A stretch of 41,552 nt of DNA from Streptomyces sp. A3M-1-3 (GCF_024213665.1 NZ_JANAVP010000044.1:1-41552); one strand, 5' to 3'. Counted from the stretch's first letter, positions 24,162 to 32,836 are shown. Notes: a model not told the origin generated them from the sequence alone. Numbers and translations are program-made.

Positions 24162-25120
24162 GCGGCATGCTCCTCGATCAAGGCGGGGCGGGCGGTCAGG
24201 CGCAGGAAGACCTCGTCCAGCGTCGGGGGGCGCAGGCTCGCGTCGATCACCGGCACGCCCGCCGCGTCGAGTTCGCGCACGAGGCGGGGGAGGGTGAGCG
24301 CGGGATCGGCCGCGACGGCCCCGGCGGTGCGGCGCTCGGGGTCGAGGACCGGTTCGGAGCCGGTGAGCTGGTCGAGGACGCCGGCGGCCGGGATCAGCGC
24401 CGACGCGTCGGCGACCACCACCTCCGCGTACGAGCCGATCCGCGCCTTGAGTTCGCCCGGGGTGCCAGTGACCGCGGCCCGGCCCTGGTCGATCAGGACG
24501 ATGTCGTCGGCCAGTTGGTCGGCCTCCTCCAGGTACTGGGTGGTGAGCAGCACGGTCGTGCCCTCGCCCGCGAGTTCGCGCACCGCCGCCCAGATCTGGT
24601 TCCGGCTGTGCGGGTCGAGGCCGGTGGTCGGCTCGTCGAGGAACAGCACCGCGGGCCTGGTGAGCAGGCTGCCCGCGAGGTCGAGGCGGCGCCGCATACC
24701 ACCGGAGTAGGTACGGGCCGGGCGGTCGGCGGCGTCGGCCAGTTCGAAGCGTTCCAGGAGTTCGTCGGCGCGCATCCGGCCCGACGCGCCCCTGAGCCTG
24801 AGCAGCCTCGCGAACAGCCGGAGGTTCTCGCGCCCGGTGAGATCGCCGTCGACCGAGGCGTACTGCCCGGTGACGCCGATGTTCCGGCGCACGGCGGCCG
24901 CATCGCGGACCACCTCGTGGCCGGCGACCCGGGCCGTGCCCGCGTCGGGGGCTGTGAGTGTGGTCAGGATCCGGACGGCGGTCGTCTTGCCGGCGCCGTT
25001 CGGCCCGAGTACCCCGCAGACCGTCCCCTCGGCGACCGCGAGATCGAGCCCGCTCAGGGCGTGCACCTCGCCGAAGCGCTTCTGGAGACCCTCACTAAGT
25101 ACAGCGTACGTAGTCGTCAT
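24158..25120 (-). CDS. DrrA-type ABC exporter ATPase
   Basis: A 320-residue ATPase with Walker A GPNGAGKTT, Q-loop VTGQYASVD, signature YSGGMRRRLDLA, Walker B VLFLDEPTTGLDP and switch histidine-region VLLTTQYLEEAD. The C-terminal extension (about 230-320) is typical of the daunorubicin-resistance family, which exports drugs or lipids with a DrrB permease. It starts at ATG 25120. Codons 3-9 overlap a TetR-type palindrome, and a second copy lies just upstream, so the divergent TetR gene probably represses it. It is coupled by ATGA to the damaged permease gene. Confidence 0.93.
   Translation of the reverse strand: MTTTYAVLSEGLQKRFGEVHALSGLDLAVAEGTVCGVLGPNGAGKTTAVRILTTLTAPDAGTARVAGHEVVRDAAAVRRNIGVTGQYASVDGDLTGRENLRLFARLLRLRGASGRMRADELLERFELADAADRPARTYSGGMRRRLDLAGSLLTRPAVLFLDEPTTGLDPHSRNQIWAAVRELAGEGTTVLLTTQYLEEADQLADDIVLIDQGRAAVTGTPGELKARIGSYAEVVVADASALIPAAGVLDQLTGSEPVLDPERRTAGAVAADPALTLPRLVRELDAAGVPVIDASLRPPTLDEVFLRLTARPALIEEHAA
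25096..25112. promoter_or_regulatory. Second TetR-type palindrome, inside the ATPase coding start
   Basis: TAAGTAC-AGC-GTACGTA differs by one arm base from the perfect palindrome at 25139-25155; centres are 43 bases apart, about four helical turns. It lies over codons 3-9 of the ATPase gene, so operator and protein sequence are selected together. Confidence 0.6.
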
Positions 25121-25138
25121 GGCAGCACCGTACCGCAC

Positions 25139-25155
25139 TACGTACGGTGTACGTA
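25139..25155. promoter_or_regulatory. TetR-type operator between exporter and tetR
   Basis: TACGTAC-GGT-GTACGTA is a perfect palindrome with 7-bp arms and a 3-bp centre, in the 64-bp gap between the divergent ATPase and tetR genes. It fits a TetR dimer site controlling both. Confidence 0.75.
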
Positions 25156-25184
25156 ACTAGGATGGTGCCCGAGGTGATGGATCC

Positions 25185-25916
25185 ATGGCAGCCAGCGGGC
25201 GTCCGGCGGTACCCGAGGTCATCTGGGCACGCCCGGAACGGGCGGGGCGCGGTCCCCGGCCCGCGTACAGCCGCGCCGACATCGCGGCGGCGGCGGTGCG
25301 CATCGCCGACGCGGACGGTCTCGACGCCGTCTCCATGCGCCGGGTCGCCGCCGAGATCGGCTGCGGCACGATGTCGCTGTACAACTACGTGCCGCGCAAG
25401 GAAGACCTGTACGAGCTGATGGTCGATACCGTCAGCGGCGAGCACGAACTGCCCGAGGAGCCGTCCGGCGACTGGCGGGCGGACATGCTCGCGCTCGCGC
25501 AGCAGACCCGCGCGCTCATGCACCGGCACCCGTGGTTGCCCCGCCTGATGTCCCCGGTGTACGGCTTCAGCCCCAACGCGCTGCGCTATCTGGAGCACTG
25601 CCTCGCCTGCCTGGACGGCCTCGACGCCACCTTCGGAACGAAGATGGAACTCGTCGCGATGGTCAACGGCATGGTGACGACCTATGTGAGCAACGAACTC
25701 GCCACCGCCGAACGCAGCCGCTCACTGCCCTGGACGGAGGAACAGGACCAAGCGATGCGCGGCGCGTACCTGATGCGCGAGGTCAGGACGGGCAGGTACC
25801 CGCGTATGGCGGCCGCGTTCGCGGAGGACTCCGGGCCGATCGACCTGGACGCGTTCTTCGAGCGGGCGCTCGGGCGGGTGCTCGACTCCTTCGCGCGCGA
25901 GAGCCGGGGCACTTGA
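25185..25916 (+). CDS. TetR-family repressor of the ABC exporter
   Basis: A 243-residue TetR protein. The HTH is YSRADIAAAAVRIADADGLDAVSMRRVAAEIGCGTMSLYNYVPRKEDLYELMVD; the C-terminal ligand domain (about 90-240) matches the TetR_C class seen beside drug-export ABC genes. ATG at 25185 is chosen; upstream ATG/GTG codons lie closer to the operator. It is divergent from drrAB-like genes and two palindromes lie between, which is the standard arrangement of an autoregulated drug-sensing repressor. Confidence 0.9.
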   Translation: MAASGRPAVPEVIWARPERAGRGPRPAYSRADIAAAAVRIADADGLDAVSMRRVAAEIGCGTMSLYNYVPRKEDLYELMVDTVSGEHELPEEPSGDWRADMLALAQQTRALMHRHPWLPRLMSPVYGFSPNALRYLEHCLACLDGLDATFGTKMELVAMVNGMVTTYVSNELATAERSRSLPWTEEQDQAMRGAYLMREVRTGRYPRMAAAFAEDSGPIDLDAFFERALGRVLDSFARESRGT

Positions 25917-25938
25917 GGCCGTCCCCCTCACGGCAACC

Positions 25939-27156
25939 TCACAGCAGAGAGAACTGGCCTTCCGGGCCTTCCTCGTGGTGGTCGAATACGGAGGCGGGGC
26001 GCCGGGCGTCGGCCGGCACCGGCAGCACACCGGCGCGCCGCAGCTCCGCCCGCGCGACCTGGGACCCGTCGGTCAACTCCGCCCGCAACTCCTCCTGCTG
26101 CGGCCTCAGTTCGTACAGCAGTCCCAGTACGGTGATCAGCTCCAGCAGTTCGGACGTCCACTCCTGGAGCCACGCGGCGGGGCGTACCGCCTCCAGCGTG
26201 CCCGGCTCGCCCCGCCCGGTCCGGCGCTCGAACCACGCCTGAAGGACCCGCACTCCGGACACATGGAAGTCCCAGGCCCCCGCCGGAACCGGCGAGACCC
26301 GTCCCTCGCCCAGCTGAAGCACCTCCTCCTCGCGGTCGTACAGCAGCTCCGCCGGATGGGCGGGGATCGCGGCCCGTACGTACGGCCGCCGGCCGCCCGG
26401 CATCCGGGGCCGCTCCCCGCCGCGTGCCCCGCGCAGCTGGAGGGCCAGCATCCGGTGGCCCAACCCGACTCCGCGTTGCCAGAGTTCGCGGTCGGCCGGC
26501 AGCGGTACGGCGCAGCCCTCCGGGGTGGCCCGGGCCGCCGCCATGGCCCAGGTGAACACGTCCTGCGGGGTGACCTCCTGCCCGTACCGGCCGCTCAGCG
26601 ACGGGAGCAGGCCGGGCGTGAGATTCGGCTCCAGCCCGCCGGGGCGGCGGTACAGCGGGCGGATACGGCCCGGGCGCCCGGCGGGGGAGCGGCCGGCCGG
26701 CAACAGGGCGGTGGCCGGCAACGCGGGTCCGCCGGCCTGGGGCACGTAACCCTGCTCGACGGCGAAGAGCTGCCGGTCGTCCGCGACGCGCCACAGCTCG
26801 GGGCGGGCGACGTCGATCAGCCGGTGGTCGGGGAGCAGCCACTGCTCGTCGAAAGGCCCGTACAGCACCCGGACCGGATCGGGGCAGGGGCCGTTCTCGC
26901 GGGCGAACCGGCCGGTGGAGGTCGGCTGGCCGGGCAGTGCGGCGACGGAACTCTGCGGCGTACGCGCCCTGCTGGGGTCGAAGAGCCGTTCGCGCTCCGC
27001 CCCTTCGGCGCGGACGAGCCGGTCCCAACGGGTTCGCAGGGAAGCGGCGTCCGGGGCCAGCGGCCAGGAGCGGCCCAGCCGCATCGGGGCCACGGACCAC
27101 GGCATGAGTTCGTCGAGCAGCGGGGGATCGTCACTCTCCGCGCGCCGTGCCGTCAC
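25939..27156 (-). CDS. Stand-alone type ISP restriction-modification C-terminal domain protein
   Basis: A 405-residue protein resembling the C-terminal (target-recognition) domain of type ISP restriction-modification enzymes: LLDELMPWSVAPMRLGRSWPLAPDAASLRTRWDRL, VRVLYGPFDEQWLLPDHRLIDVARPELWRVADD and YVRAAIPAHPAELLYD. Full type ISP enzymes have nuclease, helicase and methylase parts; none is here, so it is probably not a restriction enzyme by itself. GTG at 27156 is preferred because GGAGGG lies about 7 bases upstream. Similar free-standing proteins seem common in Streptomyces, where their role is unknown. It is downstream of the HutC-type regulator gene on the same strand, about 80 bases away. 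Confidence 0.75.
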   Translation of the reverse strand: MTARRAESDDPPLLDELMPWSVAPMRLGRSWPLAPDAASLRTRWDRLVRAEGAERERLFDPSRARTPQSSVAALPGQPTSTGRFARENGPCPDPVRVLYGPFDEQWLLPDHRLIDVARPELWRVADDRQLFAVEQGYVPQAGGPALPATALLPAGRSPAGRPGRIRPLYRRPGGLEPNLTPGLLPSLSGRYGQEVTPQDVFTWAMAAARATPEGCAVPLPADRELWQRGVGLGHRMLALQLRGARGGERPRMPGGRRPYVRAAIPAHPAELLYDREEEVLQLGEGRVSPVPAGAWDFHVSGVRVLQAWFERRTGRGEPGTLEAVRPAAWLQEWTSELLELITVLGLLYELRPQQEELRAELTDGSQVARAELRRAGVLPVPADARRPASVFDHHEEGPEGQFSLL

Positions 27157-27236
27157 CGTGCCACCCTCCCCGTGGGCTTGCGTGCCGGGCCTTCCCTCCG
27201 GCGCCCCGCATGGTATCCACGCCACCGGACCGGAGG

Positions 27237-27986
27237 TCAGTGCGCATCCATGGTGACGGTGAAGGAGAACCGGTCGCCCCGGTATCGGATGCGGGCGACA
27301 TCGACGACCTTTCCCTCCTCGTCGTACGTCACACCGGTGTAGTGCAGGATCGGGCTCAGCAGCGGCACGTGCAGCAGTTCCGCCGTCGGCGGGTCGGCCA
27401 GCCGCGCCTCGACGGTGTCGGTGATCCGGCTGATCCGTACACCGACCGCGTCCCGCAGCACCTTCGTCATCGGCCAGCGCTCCAGGTCGGCGAGGTCGAT
27501 GGCGGCGGCGAGTTCGGGACGGACCGCGTTCTCGGCCCAGTTGGTCGGCTCACCGCTGTCACCGTCGCGGCGCAGCCGCTTGTACGTGACCACCTCGGTC
27601 AGCCCGGGGAAGTGCTCGGCGAGGTCACCCGGCACCGGGACCGGGCCGTGGCCCAGCACGGTCGTGTGCTCGCCCGACTGCTGGGCCACGATGGCGTCCA
27701 CCGAGCCCAGCAGCCGTACCGGGGCGCCGCGCTGGGCCCCCGGCTCGATAAAGGTGCCGCGCCGCCGGTGCCGGCTGATCAGGCCCTCCTGCTCCAGTTC
27801 CTTGAGGGCCTGGCGCATGGTGAGCACGCTGACGCCGTAGTGCTCGGCGAGCTGCTCCTCGGTGGGCAGGCGCAGCGAGGCGTCCGGAGTGCGGCCCAGT
27901 ATCGAGGCGCGCAGCGACTGCGAGACCTGGTACCAGAGGGGCAGCTTCCGGTTCAGGACCAGCGAGTCCGGGGCAAAGGCGGTCAC
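27237..27986 (-). CDS. GntR-family regulator, HutC type (UTRA domain)
   Basis: A 249-residue protein. The GntR winged HTH (PLWYQVSQSLRASILGRTPDASLRLPTEEQLAEHYGVSVLTMRQALKELEQEGLISRHRRRGTFIE) is followed by a UTRA ligand domain (about 90-245). HutC-type regulators sense small metabolites. GTG at 27986 has GGAGAG about 8 bases upstream. It lies 24 bases after the homogentisate dioxygenase gene, so it may be co-transcribed with it. It could respond to an aromatic or amino-acid intermediate of tyrosine breakdown, but no operator for it is proven. Confidence 0.9.
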   Translation of the reverse strand: MTAFAPDSLVLNRKLPLWYQVSQSLRASILGRTPDASLRLPTEEQLAEHYGVSVLTMRQALKELEQEGLISRHRRRGTFIEPGAQRGAPVRLLGSVDAIVAQQSGEHTTVLGHGPVPVPGDLAEHFPGLTEVVTYKRLRRDGDSGEPTNWAENAVRPELAAAIDLADLERWPMTKVLRDAVGVRISRITDTVEARLADPPTAELLHVPLLSPILHYTGVTYDEEGKVVDVARIRYRGDRFSFTVTMDAH

Positions 27987-27998
27987 GGCGTGCTCTCC

Positions 27999-28010
27999 GT
28001 ACGTACGTAC
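27999..28010. promoter_or_regulatory. GTACGTACGTAC palindrome between hmgA and the gntR gene
   Basis: A 12-bp self-complementary GTAC repeat directly after the hmgA stop and 13 bases before the gntR start. It could be an operator for the regulator's own promoter. No hairpin of terminator strength is seen. Confidence 0.35.
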
Positions 28011-29339
28011 TTACTTCGACCTGAAGTGGCGCTGGAGACCCTGCCACACGTTGTCGTACCCGCGCTGGAGATGGTCTGCGGCCGCCGCCTGCCCGGTCGC
28101 CGTCACCGGCCAGCGCGTCTCGAACATGAAGGCGAGACCGTCGTCGATCTTCTGCGGCACGAGCTCGGCCGCGCTCGCCCGGTCGAAGGTCTCGCGGTCC
28201 GGTCCGTGCGCGGACATCATGTTGTGCAGCGAGCCGCCGCCCGGGAGGAAGCCTTCCGCCTTGGCGTCGTACGCGCCCTCGATGAGGCCCATGAACTCGC
28301 TCATCACATTGCGGTGGAAGTACGGCGGCCGGAAGGTGTCCTCGCCGACCAGCCAGCGGGGTGCGAAGACGACGAAGTCGACGCCCGCGAGCCCGGGGGT
28401 GTCGGACGGCGACGTCAGGACCGTGAAGATCGACGGATCCGGGTGGTCGTAGCTGATGGTGCCCAGCACATTGAAACGGCGCAGGTCGTAGACGTACGGC
28501 ACATGGTTGCCGTGCCACGCGACGACGTCGAGGGGCGAGTGGCCGTAGCTCGCGGTCCAGAGGTTCCCGCAGAACTTGTTGACCACCTCCACCGGTCCTT
28601 CGGTCTCTTCGTACGCCGCGACGGGCGCGAGGAAGTCCCGGGCGTTGGCGAGGCCGTTGGCGCCGATCGGGCCCAGGTCGGGGAGGGCGAAGGGCTGCCC
28701 GTAGTTCTCGCAGATGTAGCCGCGGGCCGTGTCGTCGAGGAGCTCGACGCGGAAACGGACGCCGCGCGGGATCAGGGCGACGTGGCCGGGCTCGGCACGC
28801 AGCAGCCCGAACTCCGTGCGCAGCAGCAGCCCGCCGCGCTCGGGGACGATCAGCAGCTCGCCGTCGGAGTCGCTGAACACCCGCTCCGTCATGGAGGCGT
28901 TGGCGCAGTAGAGATGAATCGCCATCCCGGTGCGCTGGGTGGCGTCGCCGTTGCCGCCGAGCGTCCAGAGACCGGCCAGGAAGTCGGTGCCGGGCGCGGG
29001 TTCGGGCATCGGATTCCAGCGCAGGCGGTTGGGGTCGGGGACGGTCTCGGTGAAGGGCGCGGTGCGCAGGGCGCCGTTGTCCATCCGTACGGACGCGGGA
29101 TGGGCCGCAGAGGGCCGGATCCGGTAGAGCCACGAGCGGCGGTTGTGCGCGCGGGGCTCGGTGAAGGCCGAGCCGCTCAACTGCTCGGCGTACAGGCCGA
29201 GCGGGGCGCGCTGGGGTGAGTTCCGTCCGTGCGGCAAAGCGCCTGGTACGGCTTCCGAGCTGTGCTCATTGCCGAAACCGGAGGAGTACGCCAGTCCCTC
29301 CGCCGCTTTCCTCGCCTGCTCGGTGTCACCAGTGCCCAT
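28011..29339 (-). CDS. hmgA: Homogentisate 1,2-dioxygenase
   Basis: A 442-residue enzyme of tyrosine and phenylalanine breakdown; it opens the ring of homogentisate to maleylacetoacetate using Fe(II) and O2. The N-terminus has the family GFGNEHSSEAVPGALP. Iron ligands are seen in YFHRNVMSEFMGL (His and Glu) and MMSAHGPD (His), and the active-site base in WHGNHVPYVYDL. The length is right and no residue is missing. AGGAG before ATG 29339 fixes the start. A perfect 10-10-10 inverted repeat lies 22 bases upstream, and the divergent tetR gene is probably its regulator. Maleylacetoacetate isomerase and fumarylacetoacetase genes are not in the window. Confidence 0.96.
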   Translation of the reverse strand: MGTGDTEQARKAAEGLAYSSGFGNEHSSEAVPGALPHGRNSPQRAPLGLYAEQLSGSAFTEPRAHNRRSWLYRIRPSAAHPASVRMDNGALRTAPFTETVPDPNRLRWNPMPEPAPGTDFLAGLWTLGGNGDATQRTGMAIHLYCANASMTERVFSDSDGELLIVPERGGLLLRTEFGLLRAEPGHVALIPRGVRFRVELLDDTARGYICENYGQPFALPDLGPIGANGLANARDFLAPVAAYEETEGPVEVVNKFCGNLWTASYGHSPLDVVAWHGNHVPYVYDLRRFNVLGTISYDHPDPSIFTVLTSPSDTPGLAGVDFVVFAPRWLVGEDTFRPPYFHRNVMSEFMGLIEGAYDAKAEGFLPGGGSLHNMMSAHGPDRETFDRASAAELVPQKIDDGLAFMFETRWPVTATGQAAAADHLQRGYDNVWQGLQRHFRSK

Positions 29340-29360
29340 CACGTGCTCCTGCCGCTCTGA

Positions 29361-29390
29361 AGGAATCCTATGCATGACCGTAGGATTCCT
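29361..29390. promoter_or_regulatory. Perfect inverted repeat operator for hmgA/tetR
   Basis: AGGAATCCTA (29361-29370) and TAGGATTCCT (29381-29390) are exact inverted copies separated by 10 bases. The site lies 22 bases before the hmgA start and 115 before tetR. Each arm is itself nearly symmetric (AGGA-TCCT), so two dimers could bind. Confidence 0.75.
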
Positions 29391-29504
29391 GGGCTGCCAC
29401 GTCAACGGGGGCGTGCCGCTGCGACGTGCCGCTGTGACGATTCCGGTGCGCGAGGGGTTCCAGAAGTTGAACCATGTACTGCTCTCGCGATCCAGGGGAG
29501 CGGC

Positions 29505-30158
29505 ATGATGGACCGCGTGCCCCACGCGAAGTCTTTCCGCCGCACGCCCGTCCAGCAGCGCAGCGCCGCGCGGCTGACCCGCATCCTCGACGCGTGCGCC
29601 GAACTCCTCGACGAGACGGGGTACGAGAATCTGAGCACCCGTGCCGTGGCTCTGCGCGCAGGCGTCCCCATCGGCTCCGTCTACCGCTTCTTCGGCAACA
29701 AGCGCGCGATGGCCGACGCCCTCGCCCACCGCAACCTGGAGCATTACGCCCAGCGCGCCGCCGCCCGGCTCGAGGCCCTGCCCAGGACCGACTGGCGCGG
29801 CGCCATCGACGCCGTACTCGACGAGTACATCGCCATGAAGCGCACCGTCCCCGGCTTCGCGCTCGTCGACTTCGGCGTCCCCGCCCCCGCCGAAAGCGCC
29901 GCCCCTGCCGACAGGGCCACCGAAAGCGCCGACGACGCCGACACCAACGGCCTCGTCGCCGGCCGGCTGACCGACCTGATCGCCGCGCATCTGGGCCGCG
30001 CGGCGGACGACAGGCTGCGCCGCACCGTCCTCGTCGCGGTCGAAGCCACCGACGCGCTGCTCCAGCTCGCCTTCCGCATCAGGCCGTCGGGTGACCCCGA
30101 ACTGATCGCCGAGACCCGGGAGCTTCTCCATGCGTACCTGGCCCGGACGCTCGGCTGA
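29505..30158 (+). CDS. TetR-family regulator divergent from hmgA
   Basis: A 217-residue TetR protein with the HTH RLTRILDACAELLDETGYENLSTRAVALRAGVPIGSVYRFFGNKRAMADALAHR. The ligand-binding half contains a low-complexity Ala/Asp/Glu insertion (PAESAAPADRATESADDADTNG). ATG at 29505 has GGGGAG a few bases upstream; a second ATG follows at once. Divergence from hmgA and the shared perfect operator suggest it senses homogentisate or another phenylalanine/tyrosine intermediate. Confidence 0.9.
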   Translation: MMDRVPHAKSFRRTPVQQRSAARLTRILDACAELLDETGYENLSTRAVALRAGVPIGSVYRFFGNKRAMADALAHRNLEHYAQRAAARLEALPRTDWRGAIDAVLDEYIAMKRTVPGFALVDFGVPAPAESAAPADRATESADDADTNGLVAGRLTDLIAAHLGRAADDRLRRTVLVAVEATDALLQLAFRIRPSGDPELIAETRELLHAYLARTLG

Positions 30159-30197
30159 CCACCCCCTCACTCTGTAACCCACAGCCTCTCCCCAACG

Positions 30198-30213
30198 TGC
30201 CTACCGGTCGGTA
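30198..30213. promoter_or_regulatory. TetR-like operator before the molybdoenzyme gene
   Basis: TGCCTACCGGTCGGTA matches 14 of 16 positions of the palindrome TACCGACCGGTCGGTA. It overlaps a plausible -10 (TATGCT at 30212-30217), about 50 bases before the start codon. A similar site lies before the MFS gene at 35500-35515. Confidence 0.55.
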
Positions 30214-30264
30214 TGCTCGCTGTTCTCGCGCGCCACCGCTGCCGCCGCCCCCGGGAGGGCCCCG

Positions 30265-32514
30265 ATGTCTCACCACGACGCAGCCCGCACAGCCCTGCGC
30301 ATCTGCCCACTGTGCGAAGCGACCTGCGGACTCACCCTCACCATCGAGGGCACACGGGTCACCGGCGCCCGCGGGGACCGCGACGACGTCTTCAGTCAGG
30401 GGTTCATCTGCCCCAAGGGCGCGTCCTTCGGTGAACTCGACGCGGACCCCGACCGGCTGCGCATGCCGCTCGTCCGGGAGGACGGCAGGCTCCGGGAGGC
30501 GAGCTGGGACGAAGCGTTCGACGCCGTCGCCGCCGGACTGCGGCCGCTGATCGAGCAGTACGGGCCGAACGCCGTAGGCGTCGTACTCGGCAACCCGAAC
30601 GTCCACACCATGGCCGGCGCCCTCTACCCGCCCGTACTCCTCTCCACGCTGCGCACCCGCAACCTCTTCACCGCCGGCACCCTCGACCAGATGCCCAAGC
30701 ACGTCTCCAGCGGGCTGCTCTTCGGCAGCCCCGTCGCCATCCCGGTGCCCGATCTGGACCGCACGGACCACCTCCTTCTCCTCGGTGCCAACCCGCTGGA
30801 GTCCAACGGCAGCCTGTGCACCGCGGCCGACTTCCCCGGCAAGCTCAAGGCCCTGCGCCGCCGCGGCGGCAAGCTGGTCGTCGTCGACCCGCGCCGCACC
30901 CGTACGGCCAAGCTCGCCGACCAGCACCTGGCCATCCGGCCCGGCACCGACGCGCTGCTGCTGGCCGCGCTCGCCCAGGTGCTCTTCGAGGAGAAACGCA
31001 CCGAACCGGGGCGGCTCGAACAGCACGTCGAGGGCATGGACGAACTCCGGGAAGCGATACAGCCGTTCACCCCCGAGGCCGTCGCCGAGGCGTGCGACAT
31101 CCCGGCCGACGAGATCCGTACGATGGCCCGCGAACTCGCCGCCGCCCCCACCGCCGCCGTGTACGGCCGGGTCGGCAGCTCCACCGTCGAGTACGGCACC
31201 CTGGCCAACTGGCTGGTGGACGTACTCAACATCCTCACCGGCAATCTCGACCGCCCCGGCGGCGCCCTCTTCCCCCTCGCCGCCACCGACCGGGCCCCGC
31301 GCCCCGCCGGGCCGGGCAAGGGCTTCGCCCTCGGCCGCTGGCAGAGCCGCGTCAGCGGCCACCCCGAGGCCAAGGGTGAACTGCCCATGGCCGCGCTCGC
31401 CGAGGAGATCGAGACCCCCGGGGAGGGACAGATCCGCGCGCTCATCTCGCTGGCGGCCAACCCCGTGCTGTCCGCACCCGACGGCAACCGTCTCGACGCG
31501 GCGCTGGCCGGCCTCGACTTCATGGTCAGCGTCGATCCGTATCTCAACGAGACGTCGCGCCGTGCGCATGTCGTCCTGCCCCCGCCGCCGCCCTCGCAGA
31601 GTGCGCACTACGACTTCGCCTTCTCCGCGTTCGCCGTACGCAACCAGGTCCGCTACACCCGGCCCGCGGTCCCCCTGGAGGAGGGCCGGCTCGACGAGAG
31701 CGAAATCCTCGCCCGGCTGATCCTCGCCGCCAGTGGCATGCACGGCGCCGAGCCGTCCGCCGTCGACGCCATGGTGATCGAGAGCACGCTCGCCAAGGCC
31801 GTCGCCGACCCGCTCTCGCCCGTGCACGGCCGGGACGCGAAGGAACTCGCCGCGCAGCTCACGGGCCGCACCGGCCCGGAGCGACGGCTCGACCTGATGC
31901 TGCGCCTCGGCCCGTACGGCGACGGCTTCGGCGCCCAGGGCGGCAGTACGCACGGACTCACCCTCGACCGGCTCCTGGCCCACCCGCACGGCATCGACCT
32001 CGGCCCCCTCGAGCCGCGCGTCCCGGAGGTCCTCAAAACCCGCAGCGGCCGCATCGAACTCTTCCCCGCGCCGATCGCCGCCGATCTGCCGAGGCTGCGG
32101 CGCGCCCTCGGGGAGCGGGCAGCCTCACTCGTGCTCGTAGGCCGCCGCCATCTGCGCTCCAACAACAGCTGGCTGCACAACGTCCCCGCCCTGGGCGGCG
32201 GCACCAACCGCTGCACCCTCCAGGTGCACCCCGAGGACGCCGCCCGGCTCGGTCTCGCCGACGGCGCGACCGCGCGGATCACGGCGGACGGCGGCGCGCT
32301 CGATGTCCCGGTCGAGGTGACGGACACCGTACGCACCGGGGTGGTGAGCCTGCCGCACGGCTGGGGCCACAACCGGCCCGGGACGCGGATGAAGGTCGCC
32401 GCCGCCAGCCCCGGGGTCAACGTCAACCAGCTGCTCGACGGCAGCCGGCTGGACCCCCTCTCGGGCACGGCTGTCCTCAACGGTTTCCCGGTCGAGGTGG
32501 CGCCGATTTCCTGA
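30265..32514 (+). CDS. Molybdopterin-dependent oxidoreductase (formate dehydrogenase/nitrate reductase-like)
   Basis: A 749-residue enzyme of the DMSO-reductase superfamily. The N-terminal Fe4S4 site is Cys14, Cys17, Cys21 and Cys49 (ICPLCEATC and ICPKG). Molybdopterin-binding regions follow, including LLLLGANPLESNGS and LISLAANPVLSAPDGN, and the C-terminal domain has SNNSWLHNVPALGGGTNRCTLQVHPEDAARLGL. No twin-arginine signal is present, so it is probably cytoplasmic. The substrate is not certain; it could be a formate dehydrogenase-like or unknown oxidoreductase. GGGAGGG about 7 bases before ATG supports the start. A TACC/GGTA operator overlaps its promoter. No partner subunit gene is adjacent. 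Confidence 0.9.
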   Translation: MSHHDAARTALRICPLCEATCGLTLTIEGTRVTGARGDRDDVFSQGFICPKGASFGELDADPDRLRMPLVREDGRLREASWDEAFDAVAAGLRPLIEQYGPNAVGVVLGNPNVHTMAGALYPPVLLSTLRTRNLFTAGTLDQMPKHVSSGLLFGSPVAIPVPDLDRTDHLLLLGANPLESNGSLCTAADFPGKLKALRRRGGKLVVVDPRRTRTAKLADQHLAIRPGTDALLLAALAQVLFEEKRTEPGRLEQHVEGMDELREAIQPFTPEAVAEACDIPADEIRTMARELAAAPTAAVYGRVGSSTVEYGTLANWLVDVLNILTGNLDRPGGALFPLAATDRAPRPAGPGKGFALGRWQSRVSGHPEAKGELPMAALAEEIETPGEGQIRALISLAANPVLSAPDGNRLDAALAGLDFMVSVDPYLNETSRRAHVVLPPPPPSQSAHYDFAFSAFAVRNQVRYTRPAVPLEEGRLDESEILARLILAASGMHGAEPSAVDAMVIESTLAKAVADPLSPVHGRDAKELAAQLTGRTGPERRLDLMLRLGPYGDGFGAQGGSTHGLTLDRLLAHPHGIDLGPLEPRVPEVLKTRSGRIELFPAPIAADLPRLRRALGERAASLVLVGRRHLRSNNSWLHNVPALGGGTNRCTLQVHPEDAARLGLADGATARITADGGALDVPVEVTDTVRTGVVSLPHGWGHNRPGTRMKVAAASPGVNVNQLLDGSRLDPLSGTAVLNGFPVEVAPIS

Positions 32515-32836
32515 CCGGGGGAGTGACCTGGGGTTTTGCGCTTATTGCTCGCGCGTCAACATCTTGTTAACGCCGACTTTGCCGACCTGACGTCGTCGCA
32601 CCGCCAGCTTTGGCGGGAGGTCAACGGGATCTTGCGAGGCTTCCCGGCCCCGTCGTCGGCACGGCCGTTCCCTCCGCGACCGACATCCTCACCGCCTATC
32701 TGCCGGTCATCGGCGAACACCGCGGTATCTCGCCCTCGGTCATCGCGCATCGCTTCCGATGGGAGGCACTGGCGCCGGAAAACTATCATCGCTAGTTTAT
32801 AGCGTGGACGACCCACGGCGGCACTGGAGGCATGCG
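32515..32836. other. 322-bp gene-free region before the aldehyde dehydrogenase
   Basis: No gene is convincing; a 61-codon reading frame at 32610-32795 lacks a ribosome binding site and known motifs. The first 70 bases are AT-richer than the surroundings. The end holds the ATAAACTAGC-type operator (32791-32800) and the aldehyde dehydrogenase ribosome binding site GGAGG (32826-32830). Confidence 0.55.
32791..32800. promoter_or_regulatory. GCTAGTTTAT site before the aldehyde dehydrogenase gene
   Basis: GCTAGTTTAT is the exact reverse complement of ATAAACTAGC at 38503-38512, between the tetR and acyl-CoA dehydrogenase genes. Here it sits in the small inverted repeat CGCTA-GTTTA-TAGCG (32790-32804), 36 bases upstream of the start codon. 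CTAG is rare in this DNA, which makes the match less likely by chance. Confidence 0.6.

Noticed and set aside
32610..32795. 61-codon reading frame before the aldehyde dehydrogenase gene
   Set aside because: No ribosome binding site, no recognisable motif, and it runs into the operator region; likely chance.
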